Shown piece after piece: positions 14,939-23,172 of a DNA stretch of 26,483 bases; the first letter of the stretch is position 1; each line of letters starts with the position of its first letter. Position numbers and translations under genes: made by a program. This DNA comes from CF-13 sp036782775. Its GTDB lineage: Bacteria; Chloroflexota; Dormibacteria; CF-121. The stretch lies in contig DAIPYJ010000036.1 of the NCBI GenBank assembly GCA_036782775.1, positions 1 to 26,483 on the forward strand, given 5' to 3'. Below the pieces are notes generated by a model. It made no database searches. It saw only the letters and a list, made by a program, of their open reading frames with translations, and was not told the origin of the DNA.

Positions 14939-16822
14939 GTGAGGAGCGGGCCGGAGGTGGTCCTGGAGGAGCCTGGCAGTCAGCCTACCGGGGCCGATTT
15001 GCTCGCACAGGCCCAGGCGCGCCTGGCGGACGGGGCGTTCGCGGATGCCATCCCACCGATGGAGCAGGCGTATCGTGCCCTGCTCGATTCCGGTGACCTC
15101 GTGGCCGCGGTCCGTGTCACGACGCAGCTGGTCCGCAACTACGAAGCAATCGGCAACTCCAACGCGGCCCACGCCTGGGAACAACGCGGCTGGCGCCTGC
15201 TTGACACGCTCGGTCCCGTTGTCGAGCGCGGCTATCACGAGCTGGCACGGCTCGGCTGCGATGTTCATGACCCGCAGGACCTCTTGCAACGGTCGGAGCG
15301 AGCGCTCGAAATTGCGCGGAAGTTCAACGATCATCAGCTCGAGTTGCGTGCGGAGGCGGACAAGGGTCTGGCCCTGCTCAGCCTGGGTCAGGTGGAAGCG
15401 GGTTTCCGTCTCCTCGATGAAGTGGGACTCGCCATATCAGCCGGCGAACTGCCCGACGCGATGAGCCGGGGCCTCTCGTTTTGCGCCATCGCCAGCGGAT
15501 GCGAGCGAAGCGGCGATCGGAGTCGCGCGGAGGTCTTCGGCCAGGCCATCGAACGCGACTCGCAGATCGACCAGATCAGGCCGGTGATCACCCACTTCGA
15601 GATCGTGCTCGGAGCCATGGACGTGCTGCGCGGCAACTGGGATCGAGCCGATGCCCGGCTGAGCCAGGTGCTGGACAAGACGACAACCGCAGGTCACCGT
15701 CTGGCCGCCGCGGCCCGGCTCGCGGAACTGCGCATCCAGCAAGAGCGCTATCACGACGCTGCCGAGCTCCTCAAGGGTTATGAAGACGAGTTCGAGGCGG
15801 CGCCCGCCATGGCGGCGCTCTACATGGAAAGGGGTGAACACCAGAAAGCCTCCGCCGTGCTGCGCTCCTTCACACGTGGCCTGGGGAGCGATGTTCTACG
15901 ACTCGCGCCGGCGCTGGCACAGCTCGTGGAGCTGGAGCTTCGCCGAGGCGATCAACCCGCTGCCGGGCGTGCAACTCGGCGGCTCCAGGAGTTGGCGGAA
16001 AGCACCGACAGCATCGAGGTCCGTGCCCTCGCCGAAACAGTGTCGGCACGAATGGTCGGGCTGGCCGGAGATCACGAGGCAGCGATCCGCCGACTGGAGA
16101 CCGCGCTCAGCCTGGTGGTCAATCGAGAACGTCCGATGCTTGCCGCGCAGATCCGCCTGGAGCTCGGTCGCGCCTTGCAACTCGCCGGCGAGAAGGAGTC
16201 GGCGATTGTGGAGGTGGACGCCGCTCGGCAGAGCTTCGAGCGACTCGGCATCGCGTCACAGGCTTCCGCCGCGCGGACCTTACTCGCCGAGCTCGAAGGC
16301 GCGCCCGCGTCAGCAGTGGCTGCGAACCTGGCGACCGCGTCGGGTCGCGCGCTGGCCACCGTCCTCTTTACCGACATCGTCGGTTCGACCGAGCAGCTGG
16401 CGCGGATGGGTGACCGCGCCTGGAAGGACGTTCTCAACCGACATGACCGTTCAGTGGAAAGCGTCGTGGCTGAGTTCCACGGTCGAGTCGTGAAGCACAC
16501 GGGAGACGGGATCTGCGCGACCTTCGACGGACCCAACAGCGCCATCCAGTCCGCCGTCAAACTGCGTCAAGCCTTGCGTCAGGACGGCCTCACAATCCGA
16601 AGCGGCATCCATACCGGCGAGATCGAACATCGCGGCGAGCACATCGACGGGATCGCGGTCCATATGGCTGCACGGGTCATGTCCAGCGCCGGTGCCGACG
16701 AGATCCTGGTCTCGAGCACGGTGCATGACCTCGTTGCCGGATCTGGCATCAGCTTCGCAGAACGTGGCGATTTCGTTCTCAAGGGCGTGCCCGGCACCTG
16801 GCGACTCTGGGCTCTCGCCTGA
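14939..16822 (+). CDS. TPR-repeat class III adenylate/guanylate cyclase
   Basis: A 627-residue protein. Residues about 15-450 are TPR-like helical repeats (RLADGAFADAIPPMEQAYRA, LLSLGQVEAGFRLLDEVGLA and others). Residues about 460-625 form a class III cyclase domain: VLFTDIVGSTEQLARMGDRA with the first metal Asp, HTGDGICATFDGP with the second, IRSGIHTGEIE, and HMAARVMSSAGADEILVS. The metal-binding residues are present, so it is likely active; whether it makes cAMP or cGMP is not settled. Usual relatives put the cyclase first and an AAA/TPR region after; here the order is reversed. The frame is open far upstream over the GNAT gene, but GTG 14939 is the first start outside it. Confidence 0.9.
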   Translation: MRSGPEVVLEEPGSQPTGADLLAQAQARLADGAFADAIPPMEQAYRALLDSGDLVAAVRVTTQLVRNYEAIGNSNAAHAWEQRGWRLLDTLGPVVERGYHELARLGCDVHDPQDLLQRSERALEIARKFNDHQLELRAEADKGLALLSLGQVEAGFRLLDEVGLAISAGELPDAMSRGLSFCAIASGCERSGDRSRAEVFGQAIERDSQIDQIRPVITHFEIVLGAMDVLRGNWDRADARLSQVLDKTTTAGHRLAAAARLAELRIQQERYHDAAELLKGYEDEFEAAPAMAALYMERGEHQKASAVLRSFTRGLGSDVLRLAPALAQLVELELRRGDQPAAGRATRRLQELAESTDSIEVRALAETVSARMVGLAGDHEAAIRRLETALSLVVNRERPMLAAQIRLELGRALQLAGEKESAIVEVDAARQSFERLGIASQASAARTLLAELEGAPASAVAANLATASGRALATVLFTDIVGSTEQLARMGDRAWKDVLNRHDRSVESVVAEFHGRVVKHTGDGICATFDGPNSAIQSAVKLRQALRQDGLTIRSGIHTGEIEHRGEHIDGIAVHMAARVMSSAGADEILVSSTVHDLVAGSGISFAERGDFVLKGVPGTWRLWALA

Positions 16823-16846
16823 GGATTACCGAGCAAGCGCGATAGC

Positions 16847-17275
16847 TCAGCCCGCTTCGACAGTGCGCTTTAGGCCGGCCAGCATCGCCTGCCAGTTCTG
16901 GGTTGAGCGCGCGGCTTCCGCCTCGTCCGTGTTGTTGTCCTGACTCAGCGATACACGCGTGCTGCCGGCGTGTTCCTGGAGCTCGTAGTTCAGGGTGTGA
17001 TAGTTCTCCGGTTTGTCCGGCAGGCCGCTCATGGGACTGAAATGGCTGACCTTCAACTGCCGGTTCGGTCGGATCTCGAGCACCCGGCCCTTGTCTTCGT
17101 ATGCCTTTCCCTCGAACTCCCCCTTCCAGACAATCGGACTTCCCGGTTTCCAGTCTGTCTCGACCTGGCTGCCGAAGAAGTATCGGGCGATGATCTCCGG
17201 ATCGGTGAGAGCCTGCCAAACCCGTGCTGCCGGCGCCGCGATTTCGACCTCAGCGACCGCCGTGATTCCCGCCAT
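16847..17275 (-). CDS. SRPBCC/AHSA1-domain protein
   Basis: A 142-residue START-like protein of the AHSA1 group: EVEIAAPAARVWQALTDPEIIARYFFGSQV at the N-terminus and NWQAMLAGLKRTVE at the C-terminus (quoted in part). The family binds hydrophobic ligands or chaperone partners; the specific role is unknown. The start is ATG 17275, not the GTG at 17284, because GGAGGTG lies 7-8 bases before the ATG and overlaps the GTG. It is divergent from a MarR-type regulator over a palindromic operator and convergent with the cyclase gene. Confidence 0.88.
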   Translation of the reverse strand: MAGITAVAEVEIAAPAARVWQALTDPEIIARYFFGSQVETDWKPGSPIVWKGEFEGKAYEDKGRVLEIRPNRQLKVSHFSPMSGLPDKPENYHTLNYELQEHAGSTRVSLSQDNNTDEAEAARSTQNWQAMLAGLKRTVEAG

Positions 17276-17295
17276 TTCGGCCACCTCCCTGCGTT

Positions 17296-17318
17296 AATAT
17301 ATGATCCGATCATACATT
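17296..17318. promoter_or_regulatory. 23-bp palindromic operator between AHSA1 and marR genes
   Basis: Bases pair around a central C at 17307 in 10 of 11 positions; the inner TATGATC/GATCATA arms are perfect. On the minus strand TATATT (17301 to 17296) is a -10 candidate for the AHSA1 gene, so a bound regulator would cover it. Size and symmetry fit a MarR dimer; the divergent MarR protein is the obvious ligand. Confidence 0.7.
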
Positions 17319-17354
17319 GTCGGTTAGTCGGCGGACAAGGCACGGGTAGGTAAG

Positions 17355-17915
17355 GTGCCCGCGCGCCGGTTGGCAAATCTGCTGAACGCGGTCGCTCTCG
17401 GTTTGACCGACACGTTCGGAGGCGCTGCCGAAGCTCAGGGTCTCGACCTGAAGGCGGCCACCGCACTTGTCGCGCTGCTGGACTTCACCCCATCCCATTC
17501 CGTCCAGCGGCTCAGCCGGGTCATCGGGCTCACCCATTCGGGTGCGGTGCGTCTCGTTGATCGGCTGGCGGCTGAAGGTTATGTCCGGCGTGATCCCGGC
17601 AATGACCTGCGAACACTCGGGGTGGCACTTACGCCTGCAGGCCGGACGCAGGCCCTGCGCCTGCGGCAGCGACGCGAGCATGCGGCCATCACCGCGCTAG
17701 CTGGATTGAGCCCGACAAAATGCGCTGAGCTTACCCGCGCTTGCGAAGCAATCATTGCGAACTTGACCAAGCAGCGCCTGGCCATCCGGGCCTCAGGCGG
17801 CGCGCCCACGGGGGGAGCGCTGTGCCGTTGGTGCGACTTTGGCGCCTGCGGCCGGGCCAGCGGACGCTGTCCGTCGGCGTCGACAGCGGCAGCGCACCAT
17901 CCGTCCTTCAAGTAG
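17355..17915 (+). CDS. MarR-family regulator with Cys-rich tail
   Basis: A 186-residue winged-helix protein. Residues about 48-105 carry the DNA-binding domain: SVQRLSRVIGLTHSGAVRLVDRL (recognition helix, quoted in part) and the wing RRDPGNDLRTLGVALTPAG. Residues 157-172 hold four cysteines (CRWCDFGAC, then GRC), a tail seen in a subset of MarR-like proteins that may bind metal or act as a redox switch. Ordinary MarR proteins are about 145 residues, so the tail is an addition. The GTG start at 17355 is the first in frame. It probably autoregulates and controls the divergent AHSA1 gene from the palindrome at 17296. Confidence 0.87.
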   Translation: MPARRLANLLNAVALGLTDTFGGAAEAQGLDLKAATALVALLDFTPSHSVQRLSRVIGLTHSGAVRLVDRLAAEGYVRRDPGNDLRTLGVALTPAGRTQALRLRQRREHAAITALAGLSPTKCAELTRACEAIIANLTKQRLAIRASGGAPTGGALCRWCDFGACGRASGRCPSASTAAAHHPSFK

Positions 17916-17922
17916 TTGGCGC

Positions 17923-17984
17923 TTGCATTCCCCCACTACTCAGTGCTACTATGTAGCGGTACTAAGCGTCACTTAGTAGTACTG
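17923..17984 (+). promoter_or_regulatory. padR operon promoter with nested operator
   Basis: TTGCAT (17923-17928) and TACTAT (17947-17952) with an 18-nt spacer make a good promoter, start expected near 17959. Two inverted repeats overlap it: an outer pair at 17941-17951 and 17974-17984 (10 of 11 bases pair) and an inner perfect pair TACTAAG (17960-17966) / CTTAGTA (17972-17978). The half-site TACTA/TAGTA recurs. Such placement over +1 suits autorepression by PadR. Confidence 0.65.
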
Positions 17985-18000
17985 AAAGGAGGCGGGTCCG

Positions 18001-18330
18001 CTGAGCAAGCAGATGACCGAAATTCTCAAGGGGGTGCTGGAGGGCATCGTCCTGGCGATACTCTCCCGTCGGCCCGCGTACGGCTACGAGATCACCGCCT
18101 GGCTTCGGGAGCAGGGCTTCTCCGAGATCGCGGAAGGCACCGTCTACGCGCTGCTGATCAGAGTCGAGGAGCGGGGTTTCGTCGATGTGAAGAGGGTGCC
18201 GTCGGAGATCGGGCCGCCACGCAAGGTGTATGCCCTCAACGCTCGTGGGCGCGATTACCTCAAAGAGTTCTGGAGGACCTGGGGCTTCCTCGCCGCGCGG
18301 CTCGAACAGCTCCAAAAAGGAGGCAAGTAA
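18001..18330 (+). CDS. PadR-family transcriptional regulator (CTG start)
   Basis: A 109-residue PadR winged helix: ILKGVLEGIVLAILSRRPAYGYEI, then EGTVYALLIRVEERGFVDV and RKVYALNARGRDYL (each quoted in part). These proteins repress efflux or stress genes and release DNA on binding drugs or phenolics. The first ATG is at 18013, but AAAGGAGG at 17985-17992 lies 20 bases from it. A CTG at 18001, in frame and 8 bases from that ribosome binding site, restores the usual family opening SKQMTEILKG, so CTG is preferred. It leads an operon with a DUF1048 protein and a two-gene ABC exporter, and probably represses it. Confidence 0.88.
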   Translation: MSKQMTEILKGVLEGIVLAILSRRPAYGYEITAWLREQGFSEIAEGTVYALLIRVEERGFVDVKRVPSEIGPPRKVYALNARGRDYLKEFWRTWGFLAARLEQLQKGGK

Positions 18331-18332
18331 CG

Positions 18333-18704
18333 ATGGGAACGAAGTGGATCGAGTGGGTCACCGGCTCATTCGAGCAGAAGAGGCGGTTCAAGCAGTATCG
18401 GGCCCGCATCAAAGCCCTTCCCGATCCCTACCGCCCAGTCGCGAAGGCGATGGAGCGCTACTTCATGTACAGCGGAGGGATGACGATTGACGGCGAAACC
18501 GCCCTCAAGATGTGGGGCGACCTCGTGGAACTTTGGGAGCGCGCCGCGGCTGACGGGACGCCGGTGCGCGCGATCGTCGGTGAGGACCCCGTCGAGTTCG
18601 CCGACACGTTCGCCCAGGCCTACACCGGCAAGCGCTGGGTCGATAAGGAACGCGCCCGCCTGACCAGGGCGATCGAGGACGCGGAGCGAGGTGAGCGCAA
18701 ATGA
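18333..18704 (+). CDS. DUF1048 family protein
   Basis: A 123-residue soluble helical protein. RFKQYRARIKALPDPYR and ALKMWGDLVELWERAA, together with its place right after padR, point to DUF1048, a small family commonly found in PadR operons; function unknown. AAGGAGG lies about 9 bases before ATG 18333, at the end of padR. Its TGA overlaps the ATG of the ABC ATPase gene (ATGA). Confidence 0.85.
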   Translation: MGTKWIEWVTGSFEQKRRFKQYRARIKALPDPYRPVAKAMERYFMYSGGMTIDGETALKMWGDLVELWERAAADGTPVRAIVGEDPVEFADTFAQAYTGKRWVDKERARLTRAIEDAERGERK

Positions 18705-19489
18705 CCGCGGATGCAGCGATTCGGGTGGACGGGTTGCAAAAGTCCTACAAGGACCTGCACGTCTTGCGCGGTGTCGACTTCGAGGTGACTCGCGGCAGTA
18801 TCTTTGCGCTGCTGGGCTCCAACGGGGCCGGGAAGACGACGGTCGTGCGGATCCTTTCGACTCTGCTCAAGGCAGACGGCGGCACGGCGAAGGTCGATGG
18901 CTTCGACGTCGCCAGCCAGCCGGCGAAGGTTCGGGCCGCCATCAGCCTCACGGGACAGTTCGCGGCCGTCGACGAGGTTCTGAGCGGACGGGAGAATCTC
19001 GTCCTCGTGGCGCGATTGCGGCACATCAAGAACGCCGGCACGGTTGCCGACGAGCTGCTGGCTCGGTTTGGTCTCGCCGACGCCGGCGCGCGAAAAGTGT
19101 CGACCTACTCAGGAGGCATGCGCCGCCGGCTGGACATAGCCATGAGCCTGATCGGGAACCCATCGGTCATCTTTCTCGACGAACCCACCACCGGACTGGA
19201 CCCCCAGGCGCGCGTCGCAGTCTGGGAAGCCGTCAAAGAGCTGGTCGGGCTCGGTACAACGGTGCTCCTGACGACGCAGTACCTCGAAGAGGCCGAGGAA
19301 CTCGCCGACCGCATCGCGATTCTCCACAACGGTCGGATCATCGTGAACGGCACCCTCGCCGAACTTCGACAGCTGCTCCCGCCCGCCAAGGTCGAATACG
19401 TCGAGAAGAAGCCGACGCTGGAAGACATCTTCTTCAGCCTTATCGATGACCGCGAACCCAGCGTCGCCAGCAAAAGGAGCCTCCAATGA
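18701..19489 (+). CDS. ABC exporter ATP-binding protein, DrrA type
   Basis: A 262-residue ATPase that would power export of a drug or lipid-like compound with the following permease. Walker A is GSNGAGKTT (39-47), the signature YSGGMRRRLDIA (about 136-147), Walker B VIFLDEPTTGLD with catalytic Glu161, and a switch region TVLLTTQYLEEAEELADRI (quoted in part). All motifs are intact. The C-terminal KKPTLEDIFFSLI segment is typical of DrrA-like subunits. GAGGTGAG precedes the ATG, and both ends overlap neighbours by 4 bases, indicating tight coupling. Confidence 0.93.
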   Translation: MTADAAIRVDGLQKSYKDLHVLRGVDFEVTRGSIFALLGSNGAGKTTVVRILSTLLKADGGTAKVDGFDVASQPAKVRAAISLTGQFAAVDEVLSGRENLVLVARLRHIKNAGTVADELLARFGLADAGARKVSTYSGGMRRRLDIAMSLIGNPSVIFLDEPTTGLDPQARVAVWEAVKELVGLGTTVLLTTQYLEEAEELADRIAILHNGRIIVNGTLAELRQLLPPAKVEYVEKKPTLEDIFFSLIDDREPSVASKRSLQ

Positions 19490-20247
19490 GCATGCATTTC
19501 TTCGGCGACACCGCCGCCCTCACGGCGCGATCTCTCAAGCACATCACTCGCAGCCTGGACACGATCATCACAACCGTGATGGTCCCCATCGCCTTCATGT
19601 TGCTCTTCGTCTACGTGTTCGGCGGAGCAATCAAATCCGGCTCCGCTTCGTATGTGAGCTACCTGTTGCCCGGCATTCTGCTGATCACGATCGCGTCGGG
19701 GATCTCCTACACCGCCTTCCGGCTGTTCATCGATGTGCAGAGCGGCATCTTCGAGCGCTTCCTCTCTCTGCCGATTGCCCGCTCGGGAGTGATGTGGGCC
19801 GTCGTCCTGACCTCGGTGATCGCGAATCTGATCTCGGTCGCCGTCGTCGTTCTCGTCGCGCTTGTCATGGGCTTCCGCTCCGGGGCTGGGGTGGGAGCAT
19901 GGCTGGCGGTCGCCGGAATCCTGATCCTAGTCACCCTCGCGTTGACCTGGATCGCCGTGATCCCCGGACTCACCGCGAGCTCCGTGTCCGGAGCCAGCGC
20001 GTTTGCCTACCCGCTCATCTTCCTCCCCTTCATCAGCTCCGCTTTTGTGCCCACGAACACCATGCCGGGTCCCGTGCGCTGGTTTGCGGAACATCAGCCG
20101 GTAACGTCGATCGTCAACTCGATCCGGGACCTGTTCGCCGGTCAACCCGTTGGCAGCGACATCTGGATCGCCCTGGCGTGGTGTCTCGGAATCCTGATCG
20201 CTGCCTATGTCTTCGCCGCGGTCATTTACCGCCGCAAGATCTCTTAG
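19486..20247 (+). CDS. ABC-2 type permease, DrrB type
   Basis: A 253-residue membrane protein with about six transmembrane segments (near residues 25-45, 60-80, 100-130, 140-165, 170-190, 225-248). The motif FERFLSLPIARSGVMWA and the FAYPLIFLPFISSAFVP segment are characteristic of ABC-2 (DrrB) permeases. It would form the exporter with the preceding ATPase. AAAAGGAG lies upstream of ATG 19486; a second ATG two codons later is possible. It is the last gene of the padR operon and is convergent, 53 bases away, with the NB-ARC regulator. Confidence 0.92.
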   Translation: MSMHFFGDTAALTARSLKHITRSLDTIITTVMVPIAFMLLFVYVFGGAIKSGSASYVSYLLPGILLITIASGISYTAFRLFIDVQSGIFERFLSLPIARSGVMWAVVLTSVIANLISVAVVVLVALVMGFRSGAGVGAWLAVAGILILVTLALTWIAVIPGLTASSVSGASAFAYPLIFLPFISSAFVPTNTMPGPVRWFAEHQPVTSIVNSIRDLFAGQPVGSDIWIALAWCLGILIAAYVFAAVIYRRKIS

Positions 20248-20300
20248 GGACTAAATCGCCTAGGACGGCGGCCGGCCCGGGTGCTGGCGCTCTTTGCCGC
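20248..20300. other. convergent intergenic gap
   Basis: A 53-base GC-rich gap between the DrrB-type gene and the convergent NB-ARC regulator. It contains GGCGGCCGGCC-like self-complementary sequence but no clear terminator with a T-tract. Confidence 0.3.
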
Positions 20301-22613
20301 CTATGCCGCACCGAGGCTGAGAGCGTAGGCAACCGCTGCTTCAGGTCCCATAACCTGGCCGGCCTGCCACGACCGATGCCACCGCTCCGCGTCGACAGCT
20401 CTTTCGATGTCTTCGAGGAGGCGCCTCGGGATGGCCACGTCGAAGGGACCAGGACGGGCGGCCATCGTTTCCCTGACCGCGGACGCCGCACCTGCGAGCA
20501 TCGCAGCGCGATCGGCGTCAGAGCGTGCCGCCGCTATGGCGGCCAACGTATGCAGTCCGTCTCCGATTCCTTGCCGCTCGCCTTGTTGGGCCGCCGACAA
20601 CAGCGCTTCGCGTGCACGGTGATCGGCTTCTACAATGTCGCCGCGCGCCAAAGCCGCATGGGCCATCGTGTTGTTGATGCGAGCAGCAAAGACCTCGTCG
20701 CCGAGCTCGCGATAGACGTGCAATCCGTCGCGCAACGTGGCTTCTGCATCCTCCCTGAATCCTGCGTGAAGCAGAGCCGAACCGAGGTTCAGATACGAGG
20801 TGCCAAGCTGCCAGCTCAAGCCGAGCTGCCGGCAAATGGTTACTGCTTCGCGAAACGGCCCGAGCGCATCCGCGTACTGCCCGCGGACCATCGCGACCAT
20901 GCCTTTCCCGGTGAGCGCGTTCCGTAGGTCCATCCGATCTTCGCTCTGCTGCGCGAACTTATACGCCTCCTCGGCCAGGGTCGCCATGCGTTCGTGGTCG
21001 GCCTGCGGAAAGGCCAGCGCTCCGGCGGCCCACAGCGCCTTGGCGCGGAGAGATGCCGGCGATCGGCCCGGCATCGCCAGCGCCGCGTCCAACCAGCGCC
21101 GGCCCTCAGCGAACTCACCAAAGTGCCTCCAGTAACGCCAGAGCGCGACCGTATATCGCAGGGCCAGGACGGTCTCGCCATGATCGACCGCCCAACCGAT
21201 GCCGCTTCTCAGGTTGCCGCGCTCCATATTGAGGAGATTGAACCAGCGATCGTGTCCGGTGCGCACGAGTTTGGGCTCTGCATCTTCCGCGACCTTGAGG
21301 TAGTGAAGCGCATGTCGGCGCGCGACTTCCTCGTATTCGCCGGCGTCGACCAGCCGCCGGCCAGCGTATTCGCTGACCACTCCCAGCATGTCGAACCGCG
21401 CTTGCGGCCCGTTCCGGCCGACCACGACCAGGCTCTGATCAATCAGTGCACTCACGCCGTCTAACGCGCTGCCGATCTCAATCGTCGGACCACAGATGTC
21501 GTCGATGTCATTTAGGGTCCAGCCGCCCACGAACACCGAAAGGCGGCGCAACAGCGTTTGAGCGCGGGGATCGAGCAGGTCGTAGCTCCAGGCGATAGTG
21601 TCGCGGATCGCGCGCTGGCGCAACGGCAGGTCTAGGGCGCCGCCGACGAGCAGCCCCAGTCGATCGTCAAGCTGGTCGCGTATGGCGGCAAGGGGCAAAT
21701 GCTTGACGCGTGCCGCCGCCAGCTCGATCGCCAGCGGCAGACCATCCAACCTGCGGCAGATTTCGATCACCACAAGTGCGCTCTGGAGACCCAGCTCAAG
21801 GTCTGGCCTCACGGTTTGCGCCCGCTCCCAGAAGAGCGCCGTCGCCGGACAGCGCTTGACATTGTCGACCGCGTCGCCACTCTCGGCCGGTGACTCCAGC
21901 GGGAGGACGGGAAACTCGTGTTCTCCGCGCAGCCGCAAGGCGCTTCGGCTGGTCACGAGGAATGTGGTTTTCGGACAAGCCAGAACGAGCGCATAGACCA
22001 ATGACACGGCGGCTGTCAGATGCTCGAAGGTATCAAGCACGATCAACGCCCGCCGTCCGGCCAGGCGCGCGATCAACACTTCCTGAAGACCTGGGCCGGA
22101 TTCGACTGCACCAATCACCTTGGCAAGCTCGGGCGCGACCAGTTCGGCGTGCTTTACGTCGCCCAGCGAGACGAAGAACACGCCGTCGGGCCAGGACGCC
22201 TTGATCTCGCGAGCAGCCTCCACAGCGAGTCGCGTCTTGCCGATGCCGCCTGGCCCGGTGAGGGTGAGGAGGCGCACCGCACCGCCAAGAAGTGTGGCTT
22301 TGATGGCTGCAAGGTCCCGCGATCGACCAACGAATGACGTGGGTAGGGCTGGCAATCCGCTCGCCGGTGGGATAGCGACGGGGCTCAGCCCGGCGCCGCG
22401 TGCCACAGCTTCAAACCCGCGGCGTTGCTCATCGGTCAGGCCGAGAGCGGATCCGAGACGGCGGGCCGTGTCGTGGTGGACGAGCGTTCGCAGACCGCGT
22501 TCGACGTCGCTCACCGTGCGCGCGCTGATGCCCGCCCGCTCAGCGAGCTCCTCTTGCGTCATTCCAGCCGACCGGCGGAGCCGCCTCAGGGTCGGGCCTA
22601 GAGCCCCGTTCAT
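20301..22613 (-). CDS. XRE-NB-ARC-TPR regulator
   Basis: A 770-residue signal-transduction protein. Residues about 8-62 are a Cro/C1-type helix-turn-helix (RRSAGMTQEELAERAGISAR, VSDVERG). Residues about 95-420 are an NB-ARC/AP-ATPase: P-loop GPGGIGKT at 120-127, a Walker-B-like RALIVLDTFEHL, TTFLVTSRSALRL and the GLPLAIELAAARV motif. The rest is a TPR-like helical region (about 430-765). Such proteins are thought to be ATP-switched transcription regulators with the repeats sensing a partner. The start is taken as ATG 22613; a TTG at 22622 would add three residues. It is divergent from the SnoaL-like gene and may regulate it. Confidence 0.9.
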   Translation of the reverse strand: MNGALGPTLRRLRRSAGMTQEELAERAGISARTVSDVERGLRTLVHHDTARRLGSALGLTDEQRRGFEAVARGAGLSPVAIPPASGLPALPTSFVGRSRDLAAIKATLLGGAVRLLTLTGPGGIGKTRLAVEAAREIKASWPDGVFFVSLGDVKHAELVAPELAKVIGAVESGPGLQEVLIARLAGRRALIVLDTFEHLTAAVSLVYALVLACPKTTFLVTSRSALRLRGEHEFPVLPLESPAESGDAVDNVKRCPATALFWERAQTVRPDLELGLQSALVVIEICRRLDGLPLAIELAAARVKHLPLAAIRDQLDDRLGLLVGGALDLPLRQRAIRDTIAWSYDLLDPRAQTLLRRLSVFVGGWTLNDIDDICGPTIEIGSALDGVSALIDQSLVVVGRNGPQARFDMLGVVSEYAGRRLVDAGEYEEVARRHALHYLKVAEDAEPKLVRTGHDRWFNLLNMERGNLRSGIGWAVDHGETVLALRYTVALWRYWRHFGEFAEGRRWLDAALAMPGRSPASLRAKALWAAGALAFPQADHERMATLAEEAYKFAQQSEDRMDLRNALTGKGMVAMVRGQYADALGPFREAVTICRQLGLSWQLGTSYLNLGSALLHAGFREDAEATLRDGLHVYRELGDEVFAARINNTMAHAALARGDIVEADHRAREALLSAAQQGERQGIGDGLHTLAAIAAARSDADRAAMLAGAASAVRETMAARPGPFDVAIPRRLLEDIERAVDAERWHRSWQAGQVMGPEAAVAYALSLGAA

Positions 22614-22619
22614 GTCACT

Positions 22620-22642
22620 CAAATCGGTGACCCAAACGGTGA
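22620..22642. promoter_or_regulatory. direct repeat near the NB-ARC regulator start
   Basis: CAAATCGGTGA (22620-22630) and CAAACGGTGA (22633-22642) repeat about once per helical turn just upstream of the regulator's ATG. They may be binding sites for the regulator's own XRE domain. In the same gap CTGCC/GGCAG (22682-22695) forms a short hairpin. Confidence 0.35.
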
Positions 22643-22725
22643 GTTAGTTTCATGGCGCCGGCGGCAGCTTAGCAACATCATCTGCCTTACGGCAGCATTA
22701 CACCCGTACGAAGGAGAGAAGGTAG

Positions 22726-23172
22726 ATGACCATCAACGAAAGCAAGACCAAGCAGACGATCCGGCGCTTGTACGAGGAGGTGTTGAACGAGGGCAGGCTG
22801 GAGCTCCTCGACGAGATCGCGGTGCCCGACCACGTCGAGCACAACCCGTTCCCGAGTCAGAGCCAGGGCGTCGAGGGCCTAAAGCAGCGCGCCGGCATGG
22901 TGCGCGCGGCTTTCAACCCGCGGTTCACCCTCGAGCACGTCATCGAGGAGGGCGACAAGGTCGCGGTCATGTGGTCGAACCAAGGCGCACACGTCGGCGA
23001 ATGGTTTGGGTTTGCACCGACCGGCAAGCAAGTCGCCGCGCACGGGGTGGACGTCTTCCGGCTCCGCGGCGGCCGGCTGGCCGAACACTGGGACGTCGTC
23101 GACGTCAGCGACTTCTACGCGAAGGTTGGCCTTCTTCCAGCACCGCCGGCCCCGGCGCAGTCGGCGCGATGA
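22726..23172 (+). CDS. SnoaL-like/ester cyclase family protein
   Basis: A 148-residue cone-shaped NTF2-like protein: IRRLYEEVLNEGRLELLDEI, DHVEHNPFP, DKVAVMWSNQGAHVG and a C-terminal GGRLAEHWDVVD (the last a family hallmark). Members range from polyketide cyclases to proteins of unknown role; substrate cannot be told. GAAGGAGAGAAGG precedes ATG 22726. Its stop overlaps the ATG of the NmrA-like gene (ATGA), so the two are likely partners. Confidence 0.88.
   Translation: MTINESKTKQTIRRLYEEVLNEGRLELLDEIAVPDHVEHNPFPSQSQGVEGLKQRAGMVRAAFNPRFTLEHVIEEGDKVAVMWSNQGAHVGEWFGFAPTGKQVAAHGVDVFRLRGGRLAEHWDVVDVSDFYAKVGLLPAPPAPAQSAR

Noticed and set aside
19446..20927. 493-codon plus-strand frame over drrB and the NB-ARC gene
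   Set aside because: It crosses two well-supported genes on different strands and has Arg/His-rich low-quality sequence.
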